Made by a program: the position numbers and the translations under genes
The notes under the pieces: model-generated
Told to the model about the DNA's origin: nothing
What the model saw: only the letters and a program-made list of their open reading frames with translations
The model's database searches: none
Shown here: positions 45,944 to 54,716 of the stretch, piece after piece
Layout of the letters: each line of letters starts with the position of its first letter
Position numbering within the stretch: the stretch's first letter is position 1
Source of the DNA: Alteromonas sp. 5E99-2
Lineage (GTDB): Bacteria; Pseudomonadota; Gammaproteobacteria; Enterobacterales; Alteromonadaceae
Length of the DNA stretch: 64,000 nucleotides
Assembly (NCBI RefSeq): GCF_017368475.1
Contig: NZ_JAFNJE010000001.1
Location: forward strand, 310,001 to 374,000
Direction: 5' to 3'

Positions 45944-46894
45944 CTAAAAATGCTGTTCCACACGTGTTTGATAGGTCTCAGCTATTTTATACTTGTCCCC
46001 ACGTCTTATTATTTCTGCCAAAAAGCCGTCTTGAATGAGCACTTTCAAAAACTTTCTTTCAACCTCAGGTAATGAAAAATTCAATGGAGATAAAAGCTCT
46101 TTCGAAAAGCCGAAAGCTCTTGGACGGCGCTGTAACTCCACGCGATATAACAAACGCATATCTTCATTAAGCTTATTAAACGTATTCGCTAAATTATTAG
46201 AAGGGCCTTGAATACGTCGATTGAAAATCGAAGCGGCACGCAATAATTGGGCACTTTCGCTGTTTAAGGATGCATTAGATTGTTGCTGCAACTGAAACAA
46301 GTTCAAAGCGGGTGGAATACCTAAAGACGTACTGATTTCTTGATTAGCCACATCTGGCGATGAAATTAACCTTTCAAAAGGATACACAATGACATTATCC
46401 TCACCAAAAGCATCATCCCAATGTTTTAAGAAATCATTTAAATTTAAAATATTCGCAATGTAACTCCGCTGATGTCGAATAAAGCGAGTGAAGCCAAAAT
46501 TTTTACCCTCATGAATCATTTGAAAATACACTGACCTAAGCCAACTTTCAGGTGAACGTATAAACACTAATACTTTCCCATCGGGTACATTTTCTTTACA
46601 CAAATTAGCAAATAGATAGTGACCATAGTCATACTTATGTTCACTCGTTTGATTTCCCCATGGGATCCCTGACAACCCTTCTGAGGAATAAAGCGTTATC
46701 GATTGTTTGCCCAAAGCTTTTGGCCATAAATCCAACAATAAATTAGGATCTGTTTCAATTTTTATCGCTTTTCTCGTTTCCTCAACTAAGGTGTTTAGCC
46801 CATCTGAAACTAGGTTTATGTCGTTTCTTTTATACCACTGGGATTGGAAAGAGGTACTTCCAGTCTTGGGTAAACCAATGTGAATGAGTTTCAT
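45944..46894 (-). CDS. Sulfotransferase-like protein
   Basis: This 316-residue protein has the sulfotransferase loop HIGLPKTGSTSFQ at the N-terminus (residues 5-17) and the second PAPS motif VFIRSPESWLRSVYFQ (about residue 105). It shares layout, but limited identity, with the protein at 28818. There is no signal peptide. The C-terminal 90 residues are helical and may recognise the acceptor. The acceptor is unknown. It is a single gene with a 290-bp AT-rich stretch upstream that contains a weak Fur-like TTATTATCATCATTGTTA at 47038-47055, not confidently functional. Confidence 0.72.
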   Translation of the reverse strand: MKLIHIGLPKTGSTSFQSQWYKRNDINLVSDGLNTLVEETRKAIKIETDPNLLLDLWPKALGKQSITLYSSEGLSGIPWGNQTSEHKYDYGHYLFANLCKENVPDGKVLVFIRSPESWLRSVYFQMIHEGKNFGFTRFIRHQRSYIANILNLNDFLKHWDDAFGEDNVIVYPFERLISSPDVANQEISTSLGIPPALNLFQLQQQSNASLNSESAQLLRAASIFNRRIQGPSNNLANTFNKLNEDMRLLYRVELQRRPRAFGFSKELLSPLNFSLPEVERKFLKVLIQDGFLAEIIRRGDKYKIAETYQTRVEQHF

Positions 46895-47134
46895 ATATGT
46901 CCATTTTATGAAGAGCTATTAATCCAAGATATAGTAGCACCCCTGATAACACAATAATCGGTGTTATTGACTGTATTATGTATCTTGACCGTCTCCAAAC
47001 GTCTCCACTGACTCTGTTGCAAAACTTACAGTCAAATTATTATCATCATTGTTACGCTGTAATTCACAAGTAATTATTACTCACTATTCAGTGCTATTTG
47101 ATGGTGTACAGTAGAAGGTAATTAGACGTAAAAA

Positions 47135-47159
47135 TGCCACTCATCGTAAATGAGTGGCA
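47135..47159 (-). terminator. Intrinsic terminator after the propeller protein gene
   Basis: TGCCACTCAT and ATGAGTGGCA form a perfect ten-pair stem. On the minus strand it is followed by TTTTTACG, about 25 bp after the stop of the gene at 47185. Confidence 0.85.
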
Positions 47160-47184
47160 GTAACATCAAAGCACGTTTCTAAAT

Positions 47185-50100
47185 TTAATCAATAGTAGGA
47201 ATTCGCCCTGGTGTCCAAGGCGCGCCTATTGCTTCTAGCTTGTCTTCCAATGCGGCTAAATCACTACGTAAGCTTTTTAACTGTTCCGCAACTCGGGTGT
47301 ATTCTGCTTCGGCAATATCAAGAGACGCTAAGTGATTCCCTGACACCTTGTTTTGACTGCCGCTAATGGCAGAGTACAAACTACGTGTTCGACCGGCAAC
47401 TGACCACAATACAGGCTCGTGACGAGCTCTTACTGTTGCATCGCCATTTAACAACACAGTTAGCTGAGTCATACGGGCCGCTAATGCGCGCACTGCTTGA
47501 GCATCACTTTCAGTAGCGGACGGAGTCACATCAATAGCGACGGTTAAGTGCTTAATTCGACTGCGCAATTCAGCTTGGGCTTTTGATGCGCCACTTACTG
47601 AACGATATAAGTTTGCAGCGCGCTTTTGTACGGCAAGTAAGGCTTCGCGATCGGTCGAAATTTCAGGGCTATTATTCAGTAGCTTCAAAATGAATGTTTG
47701 AGGCTCAGACAAAGTAGACACTTCACCAAACTGACGCTTTTTCAAGGTAACCGTATATTCACCTGGTAAAGCAATTGGCCCTTTAGGTGGAATTGCCCAC
47801 GGAGCAACGTAACCTGATGGTTTCTTTAAAGAAGGTGGAGCAGAAGACGGATAATGCATGTCCCATGCAACACGGTGAAAGCCTTTTTTAGTTGGTCCAT
47901 CAATACGGCGAACTAATTTACCTTGGGCGTCTTTCACCTCTAAAAACACAGTTGGTGCTTCTTCTTGATCTTCTTTACGTAAGGTATCCCAATTTGGATA
48001 AGGCGTGTCGCCGCCTTCTTTCTCAATCGCCTTTTCTTGCTCACGGCGTATTTTTCTTAGGGTTTGATAGCTGTCTTTCAAGTAGAAAGAAAACACCGCT
48101 CCGTAGTGAGGGTTATCTGCTGTGAAGAACTCATTGCCATTTGAACCTTTGCTTTCACGACCATATTGATAGCCTTGTAAATACAACCAGCTGTCTTTCA
48201 CTGGGAATAGTGTTGCACTTTGCTGACTCAAGTCACTTGCAGGCGTTCGCAATGGCGAATAATCATCGAGAATGTAAATACCACGACCAAACGTCCCCAC
48301 AATTAAATCGCTTTCACGGCGCTGAATTTCCAAGTCACGTACTGCGATGGTTGGGAAATTCCCTTTCATTTGCGACCAGCTTTCACCCTGATTTTGGCTC
48401 ACAAAAAGGCCAAACTCCGTACCTACAAATAACAAGTTCGGGTCGACGTGATCTTCTGCAATAGTATGAGCGGCCCCAGATGAAGGAAGATTGCTGTTAA
48501 TTAACTTCCAGCTTTTCCCTTTATTTGTAGTCTTTAACACATAAGGTGTGTAATCCCCTTGTTTGTGGTTATCAAACACAGCATAGGCGACATTTTCATC
48601 GTGGGTAGAAGCAATGATATCTTCCACCAACGCCATCTTAGGCACCCCTTTAAAGCTACTGGTTGTGCGCCAATTATCGCCACCGTCATCCGTTACGCTA
48701 ATTAAACCGTCGTCGCTTCCAGCATATAACAGCCCTTCTTTCACCGGGCTTTCGTTTATAGCAATAATAGAGCCGTACATAGACGTAGAGGCATTTTTCG
48801 CAACAGTATCCACGCTCCATACTCGGTCCATTACTTTTAATGTGTTGCGGTCTATTTTACGGGTTAAATCTGGACTAATCACTCGCCAATTCTCACCGCG
48901 ATCGTCAGACTGAAAGACTTTTTCGGCGGCATAAAATAAGCGAGTCGATTTGTGTGGACTTATCAATAAGGGAGAATTCCAATTCCACTTATACGCATTT
49001 TCACCTTGCTTAGGGTGAGGTGTAATTGACACTCGTTCTCGGGTGCGTTTGTCGTATCGTGCTAACCCGCCGTACTGAAATTGAGCGTAGATGATATTGG
49101 GGTCATTCGGGTCGATTTGAGGCTTATAACCATCACCACCTATGACAATATTCCAGTCGGCATTTGTGATCCCATGAACCACTGTGGTTCGAGACGGAGC
49201 ACATAGAGAGCTGTTATCTTGGGTACCGCCACATACATTGTAAAACGGTTCTGCGTTGTCAGGTTGCGCACGATAGAACTGACCTAAAGGCAAGTTTTTC
49301 GCATGTCGCCATTTCGCACCTCGGTCCCAACTTTCATACACACCACCATCACCGCCGATGCGAATATGTTGGGTATTGTTTGGGTCTATCCATAACGCGT
49401 GATCATCAACATGACGAAATTCGCTTGAAAGTGGTGAAAATGATTTCCCGCCATCTTCCGACACCTTAGTAAAGGTATCGAGTGAATAAAGCCTGTCGGG
49501 ATTTTTAGGGTCGACCACTAATTCATTGTAGTACTGTGGGCTACTGGTCATATGCCCAGAACGTTTCTTCCATGTTTGACCAAAATCTTGTGACCGATAC
49601 ACGCCTTTATCTTTGTCGTTCGACTCAATAATGGCATACAAGGTATCAGGAGCTGACGGTGCCATTGTAATACCAATGCGCCCCATGTTGTCTGAAGGTA
49701 GGCCCGATGCGATTCGCGACCATGTTTTCCCCCCATCCGTGGTTTTGTGAATACCACTACCCGGACCACCGTTAATCAAGGTCCAAACATGGCGTCTACG
49801 CTGATAGCTAGAGGCAACTATTTCGTTGGGATTGTTTGGATTAACAACAAATTCATTAATCCCTGTGTAGGTATCTATTTCGAGTATGCGCGTCCAGTTT
49901 TGGCCGCCATCAGTGGTTTCATATAAGCCTCTGTCGCCGCCATTGCTCCATAATGGTCCTTGAGATGCGACCAGCACGTGATCAATATTGTTTGGATCTA
50001 TCCAAATTTGGGAAATATGACGAGAGTTCTTCAACCCCATATTCTTCCAGCTTTTGCCGCCATCTAATGATTTATAAACACCATCACCATAAGCCACCGA

Positions 50101-50454
50101 GCGCTGAGCATTGTTTTCTCCTGAACCAACCCAAAGTACATCTGGGTTTGTTGGCGCCATTTCAATAACGCCAATAGAATAGGAACTTTCCTTCTCAAAC
50201 AAAGGTGTCCAGGTGGTCATATTGTTCGATGTTTTCCAAAGGTTACCCGATGCGGTAGCAACATAAAATTCACTGGGATTGGACGGGTTGACTGCAAAAT
50301 CGGAAACTCTTCCCGAAATCATCGCAGGCCCTATATTTCTTAGTTTTATGTTAGCAAGAGGATTAGATTCTGCGTCTTTAGCAAACGACACACTGGGAGA
50401 AACAGACAAAGCAAATGCCAAGCTTCCCCATGCTAAATATTTCGACATAGACAT
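47185..50454 (-). CDS. Secreted sortilin/BNR-type beta-propeller protein
   Basis: This 1089-residue exported protein begins with a signal peptide (MSMSKYLAWGSLAFALSVSPSVSFA) and carries many BNR repeats of the S-x-D-x-G-x-x-W form (SLDGGKSW, TTDGGQNW, TTDGGKTW, SQDFGQTW, SDDRGENW, TDDGGDNW, TTNKGKSW, SQNQGESW), forming two tandem propellers over about residues 40-720. A C-terminal part of about 350 residues has a beta domain (PGEYTVTL) and helices. The family is common in Alteromonadales and Bacteroidetes, usually annotated glycosyl hydrolase without proof. I chose ATG 50454 (AAAGGAA upstream). It precedes no partner gene. Confidence 0.82.
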   Translation of the reverse strand: MSMSKYLAWGSLAFALSVSPSVSFAKDAESNPLANIKLRNIGPAMISGRVSDFAVNPSNPSEFYVATASGNLWKTSNNMTTWTPLFEKESSYSIGVIEMAPTNPDVLWVGSGENNAQRSVAYGDGVYKSLDGGKSWKNMGLKNSRHISQIWIDPNNIDHVLVASQGPLWSNGGDRGLYETTDGGQNWTRILEIDTYTGINEFVVNPNNPNEIVASSYQRRRHVWTLINGGPGSGIHKTTDGGKTWSRIASGLPSDNMGRIGITMAPSAPDTLYAIIESNDKDKGVYRSQDFGQTWKKRSGHMTSSPQYYNELVVDPKNPDRLYSLDTFTKVSEDGGKSFSPLSSEFRHVDDHALWIDPNNTQHIRIGGDGGVYESWDRGAKWRHAKNLPLGQFYRAQPDNAEPFYNVCGGTQDNSSLCAPSRTTVVHGITNADWNIVIGGDGYKPQIDPNDPNIIYAQFQYGGLARYDKRTRERVSITPHPKQGENAYKWNWNSPLLISPHKSTRLFYAAEKVFQSDDRGENWRVISPDLTRKIDRNTLKVMDRVWSVDTVAKNASTSMYGSIIAINESPVKEGLLYAGSDDGLISVTDDGGDNWRTTSSFKGVPKMALVEDIIASTHDENVAYAVFDNHKQGDYTPYVLKTTNKGKSWKLINSNLPSSGAAHTIAEDHVDPNLLFVGTEFGLFVSQNQGESWSQMKGNFPTIAVRDLEIQRRESDLIVGTFGRGIYILDDYSPLRTPASDLSQQSATLFPVKDSWLYLQGYQYGRESKGSNGNEFFTADNPHYGAVFSFYLKDSYQTLRKIRREQEKAIEKEGGDTPYPNWDTLRKEDQEEAPTVFLEVKDAQGKLVRRIDGPTKKGFHRVAWDMHYPSSAPPSLKKPSGYVAPWAIPPKGPIALPGEYTVTLKKRQFGEVSTLSEPQTFILKLLNNSPEISTDREALLAVQKRAANLYRSVSGASKAQAELRSRIKHLTVAIDVTPSATESDAQAVRALAARMTQLTVLLNGDATVRARHEPVLWSVAGRTRSLYSAISGSQNKVSGNHLASLDIAEAEYTRVAEQLKSLRSDLAALEDKLEAIGAPWTPGRIPTID

Positions 50455-50582
50455 GATGTTGTTTCCTTTGGAAGCCATGGCATCCCTTTAAAATAGTTGG
50501 TAATTAAACGAGTTACCACGCTAACATTTTAAAGGAATTTTTACATGTTGCCCGCAGATAAGATTGAGCGTCTTACCGCAAA

Positions 50583-51047
50583 TTAAATCTGAGGCTCACA
50601 ACTATGACAAATACACGCCAGTTCCAAATGAGGGCTAACCATTGAGTAACCCGATTCAGACACGCGCTGCGTGAGCGAATGCAGTAATTCTTTTGGCATA
50701 GCCACTTCTTCTACTTGTCCACACTCAGTACAAATCATAAATTGGGACATGCCGTGATCATGACAACACTGAATATGGCTGCATGAAATAAACTTATTGT
50801 TAAAATTCAGCTTGTGAACAAGTTGTTCTTCTTGCAAAAAGTCGAGAATTCGATAAACCGACATAGCCCGAATTTCCTCTTTGTAATGCACTTGATATTG
50901 GTCGACTAGCTCATAAGCAGATAGAGGTATGGGTGATGCAATGAGTACTTCCAATACTTTTTGCCGTTTTTCGGTAAAGCGAACACCCGCTGACGAACAT
51001 ATGTGTTTGGCGGTTTGCACTGTACTTGATAATTGTTCAGGTGACAT
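50583..51047 (-). CDS. zur: Zinc uptake regulator Zur (Fur family)
   Basis: Zur with bound zinc represses zinc-uptake and zinc-sparing genes. The 154-residue Fur-family protein has an N-terminal winged helix (VRFTEKRQKVLEVL and AMSVYRILDFLQEE), a hinge, and the dimer domain with CCHDHGMSQFMICTECGQVEE. The structural zinc cysteines are C106, C109, C147 and C150. ATG 51047 has GGAGAG upstream; a GTG four codons earlier (51059) is less likely. Fur-box-like iron sensing is not excluded by sequence alone, but the CCHDHG segment, the neighbouring DUF1826 gene and the Zur-type operator favour Zur. It is the second gene of the DUF1826-zur operon. Confidence 0.9.
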   Translation of the reverse strand: MSPEQLSSTVQTAKHICSSAGVRFTEKRQKVLEVLIASPIPLSAYELVDQYQVHYKEEIRAMSVYRILDFLQEEQLVHKLNFNNKFISCSHIQCCHDHGMSQFMICTECGQVEEVAMPKELLHSLTQRVSESGYSMVSPHLELACICHSCEPQI

Positions 51048-51070
51048 ATCACTCTCCACTTACACGCATC

Positions 51071-51685
51071 TTACATAGGGTCTAAAGTTAGTAACACACG
51101 CCATTGCCCCTCCTCAACACTACATGAACGATGAATAGCCCCTTCGTGCCCTTCTTTAAATGCACTTCCTTTTAGAAGCGCAACATCAAATGCCTCTAGC
51201 AGCGTTTTATGACCGACAAATTCACCTTTGTTACGGCGAATATCGTCGATATTGGTACTTTCATTAGGAATAAGCTCAGTACCCTCGCCTAAATAGGTTG
51301 TCACCATACGAACGGGAATGTTGTCCACATGAAAACGTGGGCACATAGCGGATTTGGTTGCAGTTAACCTTAACCCGACTTCTTTACAATCGAATAAACA
51401 GGTCAGCATCTCTGCTAATTGGTATATGTCATTAATGGCTTGTTCTTTGCCAAGGCCTGTTGGCAACAAAGTGTCGAGATTATGCTTTAACGATTCAATA
51501 TCAAAAACATGTCTTAGCTCTAACCGTGAAGTGGCAGCAGCATGGTTAAAGTAAGCTTCTACCACATTATTTTTGGGCCTTTGCCAACAACACAAACTGG
51601 TGGTTTGGGCAAATATATCAGCCAGTACTAAAGGCGACTTATCATAGTGAAAAGACGTAGTTAATGAAGAAATGTTCGGTTGCAT
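51071..51685 (-). CDS. DUF1826 protein with HxD...H...R dioxygenase-like pattern
   Basis: This 204-residue protein belongs to DUF1826. The C-terminal half reads CPRFHVDNIPVRMVTTYLGEGTEL, then DVALLKGSAF, AIHRSCS and QWRVLLTLD. The spacing H119-x-D121 ... H185 ... R196 is that of a double-stranded beta-helix Fe(II)/2-oxoglutarate-type active site, so a metal- or oxygen-dependent activity is inferred. The Zur box lies 28 bp upstream of its start, and zur starts 23 bp after its stop. The family is often found beside zinc-regulated genes, as I recall. A zinc-starvation role, for example in metal handling or modification, is likely but undefined. Confidence 0.75.
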   Translation of the reverse strand: MQPNISSLTTSFHYDKSPLVLADIFAQTTSLCCWQRPKNNVVEAYFNHAAATSRLELRHVFDIESLKHNLDTLLPTGLGKEQAINDIYQLAEMLTCLFDCKEVGLRLTATKSAMCPRFHVDNIPVRMVTTYLGEGTELIPNESTNIDDIRRNKGEFVGHKTLLEAFDVALLKGSAFKEGHEGAIHRSCSVEEGQWRVLLTLDPM

Positions 51686-51712
51686 AAATCTTTACAGTCA
51701 ACTTTACGTGCA

Positions 51713-51730
51713 GTTACATTATAACATAAC
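51713..51730 (-). promoter_or_regulatory. Putative Zur operator of the DUF1826-zur operon
   Basis: On the minus strand the site reads GTTATGTTATAATGTAAC, a near-palindrome whose half-sites match the gammaproteobacterial Zur box. It differs from the pyrC2 site at three of 18 positions. It is 28 bp upstream of the first gene, so Zur would repress its own operon. Confidence 0.78.
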
Positions 51731-51782
51731 ACAAGTAAGCCAGATTACGTATGCCTTTGTGAACACTTTTTCGGACAAATAA

Positions 51783-51814
51783 AAACCGGCTTCACCACAA
51801 GGTGAAACCGGTTT
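51783..51814 (-). terminator. Intrinsic terminator after the dienelactone hydrolase gene
   Basis: AAACCGGCTTCACC and GGTGAAACCGGTTT pair with a single C-A mismatch around ACAA. On the minus strand TTTTTATTTG follows, about 40 bp after the stop of the gene at 51854. Confidence 0.85.
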
Positions 51815-51853
51815 GTTCATTTTTACTTGAGTTTAATTTAAACGAATGCTGCT

Positions 51854-52747
51854 TTATACAAGTGCTGTTTTATAAAGATGCAGCATGCGAGACCACGCTT
51901 TCTCAGCTTGAACTTTTTCATACACACTTGAGTCTGGCGGACACCAACCGTGTAACGTGCCTTCGTAAACTTCAATTTCAGCTGGCACACCTGCTGCTTT
52001 ATACGCTTCGGCTAATACCTTTTTCGCGTCAGGGGAACGCTTGTCGTCGTTCTCAGCAATAGCATGTAAAACATGGGCTGGAGACGTTGGAATTAGTAAA
52101 TGAGGGCTATCGTCCTGATCAGTGACTAAGCCACCACCATGAAAAGACGCCGCAGCGCCAACTCTTTCTGGTACCGCACCAGCTGTACGCATAATCAAAG
52201 GACCACCCATACAATAACCCGCAGTTCCAATTTTACGTTTGGTATCAACGCCTTCTTGTTTATCAATAAAAGAAATATAAGCCCGTGCATCGGACATACT
52301 CGCTTCATGTGTCAGCTTGCGATACATAGGAATAACCGTTTCTCTTACCCCTGGGTCGCCAAACCCTTTACCTGGGTCAATAACCGGTGCTTTGGCATCG
52401 CGATAAAATGGATTCACTACCAACACAGAATAACCTTCTGCCGCAAGACGTGTTGCCATAGCTTTAAACGCAGGTCTAAGTCCACGAATATCTGGCCACA
52501 TTAATATACCTGGGTGTGTTCCTTCAGCAGGGCGAACAAAAAAGCTATCTGACACGCCTTCAGGCATAGGAACATTGACATCAGACTCTATTAATTTGCC
52601 TTCATACTTGCCCGCAGCTTTAGCTGAACTTGCAAAATACAGAGAAAAAATGCCCGCGGCACTTAATTTACCAAAGTCTCGGCGATTTAATTGACCGCCT
52701 GTTTGTTTAAATTTGTCATTATCTTGTTCAGTAAAATCATCACACAT
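51854..52747 (-). CDS. Tat-exported dienelactone hydrolase family protein
   Basis: This 297-residue alpha/beta hydrolase of the dienelactone hydrolase family has a twin-arginine signal (NRRDFGKLSAAGIFSLYFASSAKA, about residues 22-45), so it is folded before export to the periplasm. The active-site cysteine lies in GYCMGG, the acid in ENDDKRSPD, and the histidine in TLHGWCPP; the triad is Cys-Asp-His as in the family. I chose ATG 52747, with GGAGAAAG upstream. The substrate is unknown; carboxymethylenebutenolide or small lactones and esters are typical. Confidence 0.87.
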   Translation of the reverse strand: MCDDFTEQDNDKFKQTGGQLNRRDFGKLSAAGIFSLYFASSAKAAGKYEGKLIESDVNVPMPEGVSDSFFVRPAEGTHPGILMWPDIRGLRPAFKAMATRLAAEGYSVLVVNPFYRDAKAPVIDPGKGFGDPGVRETVIPMYRKLTHEASMSDARAYISFIDKQEGVDTKRKIGTAGYCMGGPLIMRTAGAVPERVGAAASFHGGGLVTDQDDSPHLLIPTSPAHVLHAIAENDDKRSPDAKKVLAEAYKAAGVPAEIEVYEGTLHGWCPPDSSVYEKVQAEKAWSRMLHLYKTALV

Positions 52748-53082
52748 GGCTTTCTCCAAAAAAGGAATACTATTGATGATTACCAACTTAACGAGTTTTT
52801 AACACAATTTCTATTCCGCCCAACGTTGGAAATCTTAAATTCATCGGTAATAATTATTATCTCACTTTAAAAATAACCATTTCAGTTGCATGATTAGAGG
52901 CAATACTTACTTGCAAAAGAGCAGTAAAAAGTACAAATAGTGTTAGTTCGTGATTAATTTATCATGGTAACATCGCGGCGATACTACACTTGTCCTGTCT
53001 GTAACAAAGTTCTGAACGAGTAGACTCACATACTACTAAATAGTTATTTGGTAAAAACCAGTGCGGTAAAAAAGGGTAAACA
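52748..53082. other. Intergenic region with a Fur/AT palindrome
   Basis: These 335 bp separate divergent genes. GATAATAATTATTACC (52846-52861, minus sense) contains a 12-bp AT palindrome and looks faintly like a Fur box in front of the hydrolase gene, at about 100 bp. It is too weak to rely on. Nothing else is recognisable. Confidence 0.35.
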
Positions 53083-54582
53083 TTGAGTAACTTAAAAAAA
53101 ACCATTACAAGTAGCTTTTTGCTTAGTTTTCAAGCTGTTTTAAAGAAACTGGTTGGGCTTATCAGCACGTTAATCTTAGCTCGTATGCTTGTACCGGAAG
53201 ATTTTGGCATCATTGCCATTGCTCTTATGACAATGGGCCTGTTAGAAGCGGTTAAAGAGTTTGGTGGAGCTTCTTACTTAATGAGGTCAAAGGAGGTCAC
53301 CGAGGACATGCTCAATACCACTTGGACATTGAGTATTATATTGAGTGCTACCATTACAATTATTTTAGTTCTAGTTACCCCTCTAATTGTAAACTTTTTC
53401 GAAGATGAACGTCTGTATGCAATACTCTGGGTCTATTCATCTTTGTTCCTGATTAAAGGAAGCGGTAATCCTGCAACTGTATTTTTAAAAAGAGAGCAAA
53501 ACTACTTACCCATAGTGAAATTATCTATTTTTGGTAAAGTGATTTCTGTCGTAGCTGCCGTCGCAGTAGCGCTAATTTATCAGAACTATTGGGCCCTTGT
53601 TGTAGGCCAATATGTTATATCGGCAACAGTTGCTTTGGGATCATTCTTTATTCACCCATATCGTCCAAAGTTTTCTTTAATCAATTTTAAAGAACAATGG
53701 AATTACTCTGGTTGGTGGCTATTACAATCTATTCTTGGCTATTGTAAATCTCAGTTAGATACATTTTTGGTTAGTACTATGTTTAGTAAAGCGGCATTAG
53801 GCTCTTACTATACAATGAAATATTTAGCGTCAATACCTACAACATACTTAATAGGCCCATCAACAGAACCTTTGCTGGTTCAACTCGCCAAAATTAAAGA
53901 TTCCGGCGACTACTTTTTTAAACAATACAATATCAGCTTAATTGTGCCCTTATGCATTGCGATACCAGGGTGCATCTTTTTGTTTGCGAACCATCAATTA
54001 GCCACACTTACAGTTTTAGGAGATAACTGGATAGAATATTCCGAATTATTTGCAATTTTTTGTACCGCAATAGTCTCCTTACTTGTACAACAGCATGCAT
54101 CTCGTATATTCGTTATTCATGGAAAAACGAAAGGGCTTTTTTATTACCAGCTTATCTCTTTCATCATTATTTATAGCTACTTAATTTTCTTTGATTTAAG
54201 TGATTTAACGCAATTTTCAACTGCGAAAATTGCCTTAGAATTTGCATTCTCCATGTTATTTTTTACTTATATCACTATCAAATACACTTCTTTTTCAAAT
54301 TATTTGATCTGCTTAATCAATTTAACACCAATTATTGCCGCTTCACTATTAGCGTCATATGGTTCCCAATATATCAACATCCACTACGCAAACTTGTACG
54401 ACAATACCATTTTGCAATTTATCGCTATCACTGCTGTTTTCGGTACTATTTACTTTTTGGCCTTACTTTTACAAGCCGGTTTATTACAAAAAGTAAGCAA
54501 AGAGTGGCATTATATTTGGGATCTAATTATGAAGATAAAAGGCCTCGTGATCGAAAAATTGACATCAAATCCAACAAAATAA
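53083..54582 (+). CDS. Oligosaccharide flippase (Wzx/PST family)
   Basis: This 499-residue protein has about 12-14 hydrophobic segments and the start of polysaccharide flippases (SFQAVLKKLVGLISTLILARMLVPEDFGIIAIA). Such proteins move lipid-linked oligosaccharide units across the inner membrane for exopolysaccharide or O-antigen assembly. The start is TTG 53083 with a GGG-type ribosome site, since no ATG fits before the conserved beginning. It is an orphan: no glycosyltransferase, polymerase or sugar-nucleotide gene is adjacent, so the polymer it serves must be built elsewhere. Confidence 0.88.
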   Translation: MSNLKKTITSSFLLSFQAVLKKLVGLISTLILARMLVPEDFGIIAIALMTMGLLEAVKEFGGASYLMRSKEVTEDMLNTTWTLSIILSATITIILVLVTPLIVNFFEDERLYAILWVYSSLFLIKGSGNPATVFLKREQNYLPIVKLSIFGKVISVVAAVAVALIYQNYWALVVGQYVISATVALGSFFIHPYRPKFSLINFKEQWNYSGWWLLQSILGYCKSQLDTFLVSTMFSKAALGSYYTMKYLASIPTTYLIGPSTEPLLVQLAKIKDSGDYFFKQYNISLIVPLCIAIPGCIFLFANHQLATLTVLGDNWIEYSELFAIFCTAIVSLLVQQHASRIFVIHGKTKGLFYYQLISFIIIYSYLIFFDLSDLTQFSTAKIALEFAFSMLFFTYITIKYTSFSNYLICLINLTPIIAASLLASYGSQYINIHYANLYDNTILQFIAITAVFGTIYFLALLLQAGLLQKVSKEWHYIWDLIMKIKGLVIEKLTSNPTK

Positions 54583-54716
54583 AAGCCGCGAAGCGACCTT
54601 GAAGTAATATAAAGAGCAAAACACAGGATGGAATGAACACAAGAAAAATGGTGGCGAGCTAACGACCGTATCTGTAATTAAACGTCGTTAAATAAGCATG
54701 AAAAGCTTACTTTTAG

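Noticed and set aside
47038-47055. Fur-like TTATTATCATCATTGTTA
   Set aside because: It is AT-rich, imperfect, and about 150 bp from the nearest start, so chance is likely.
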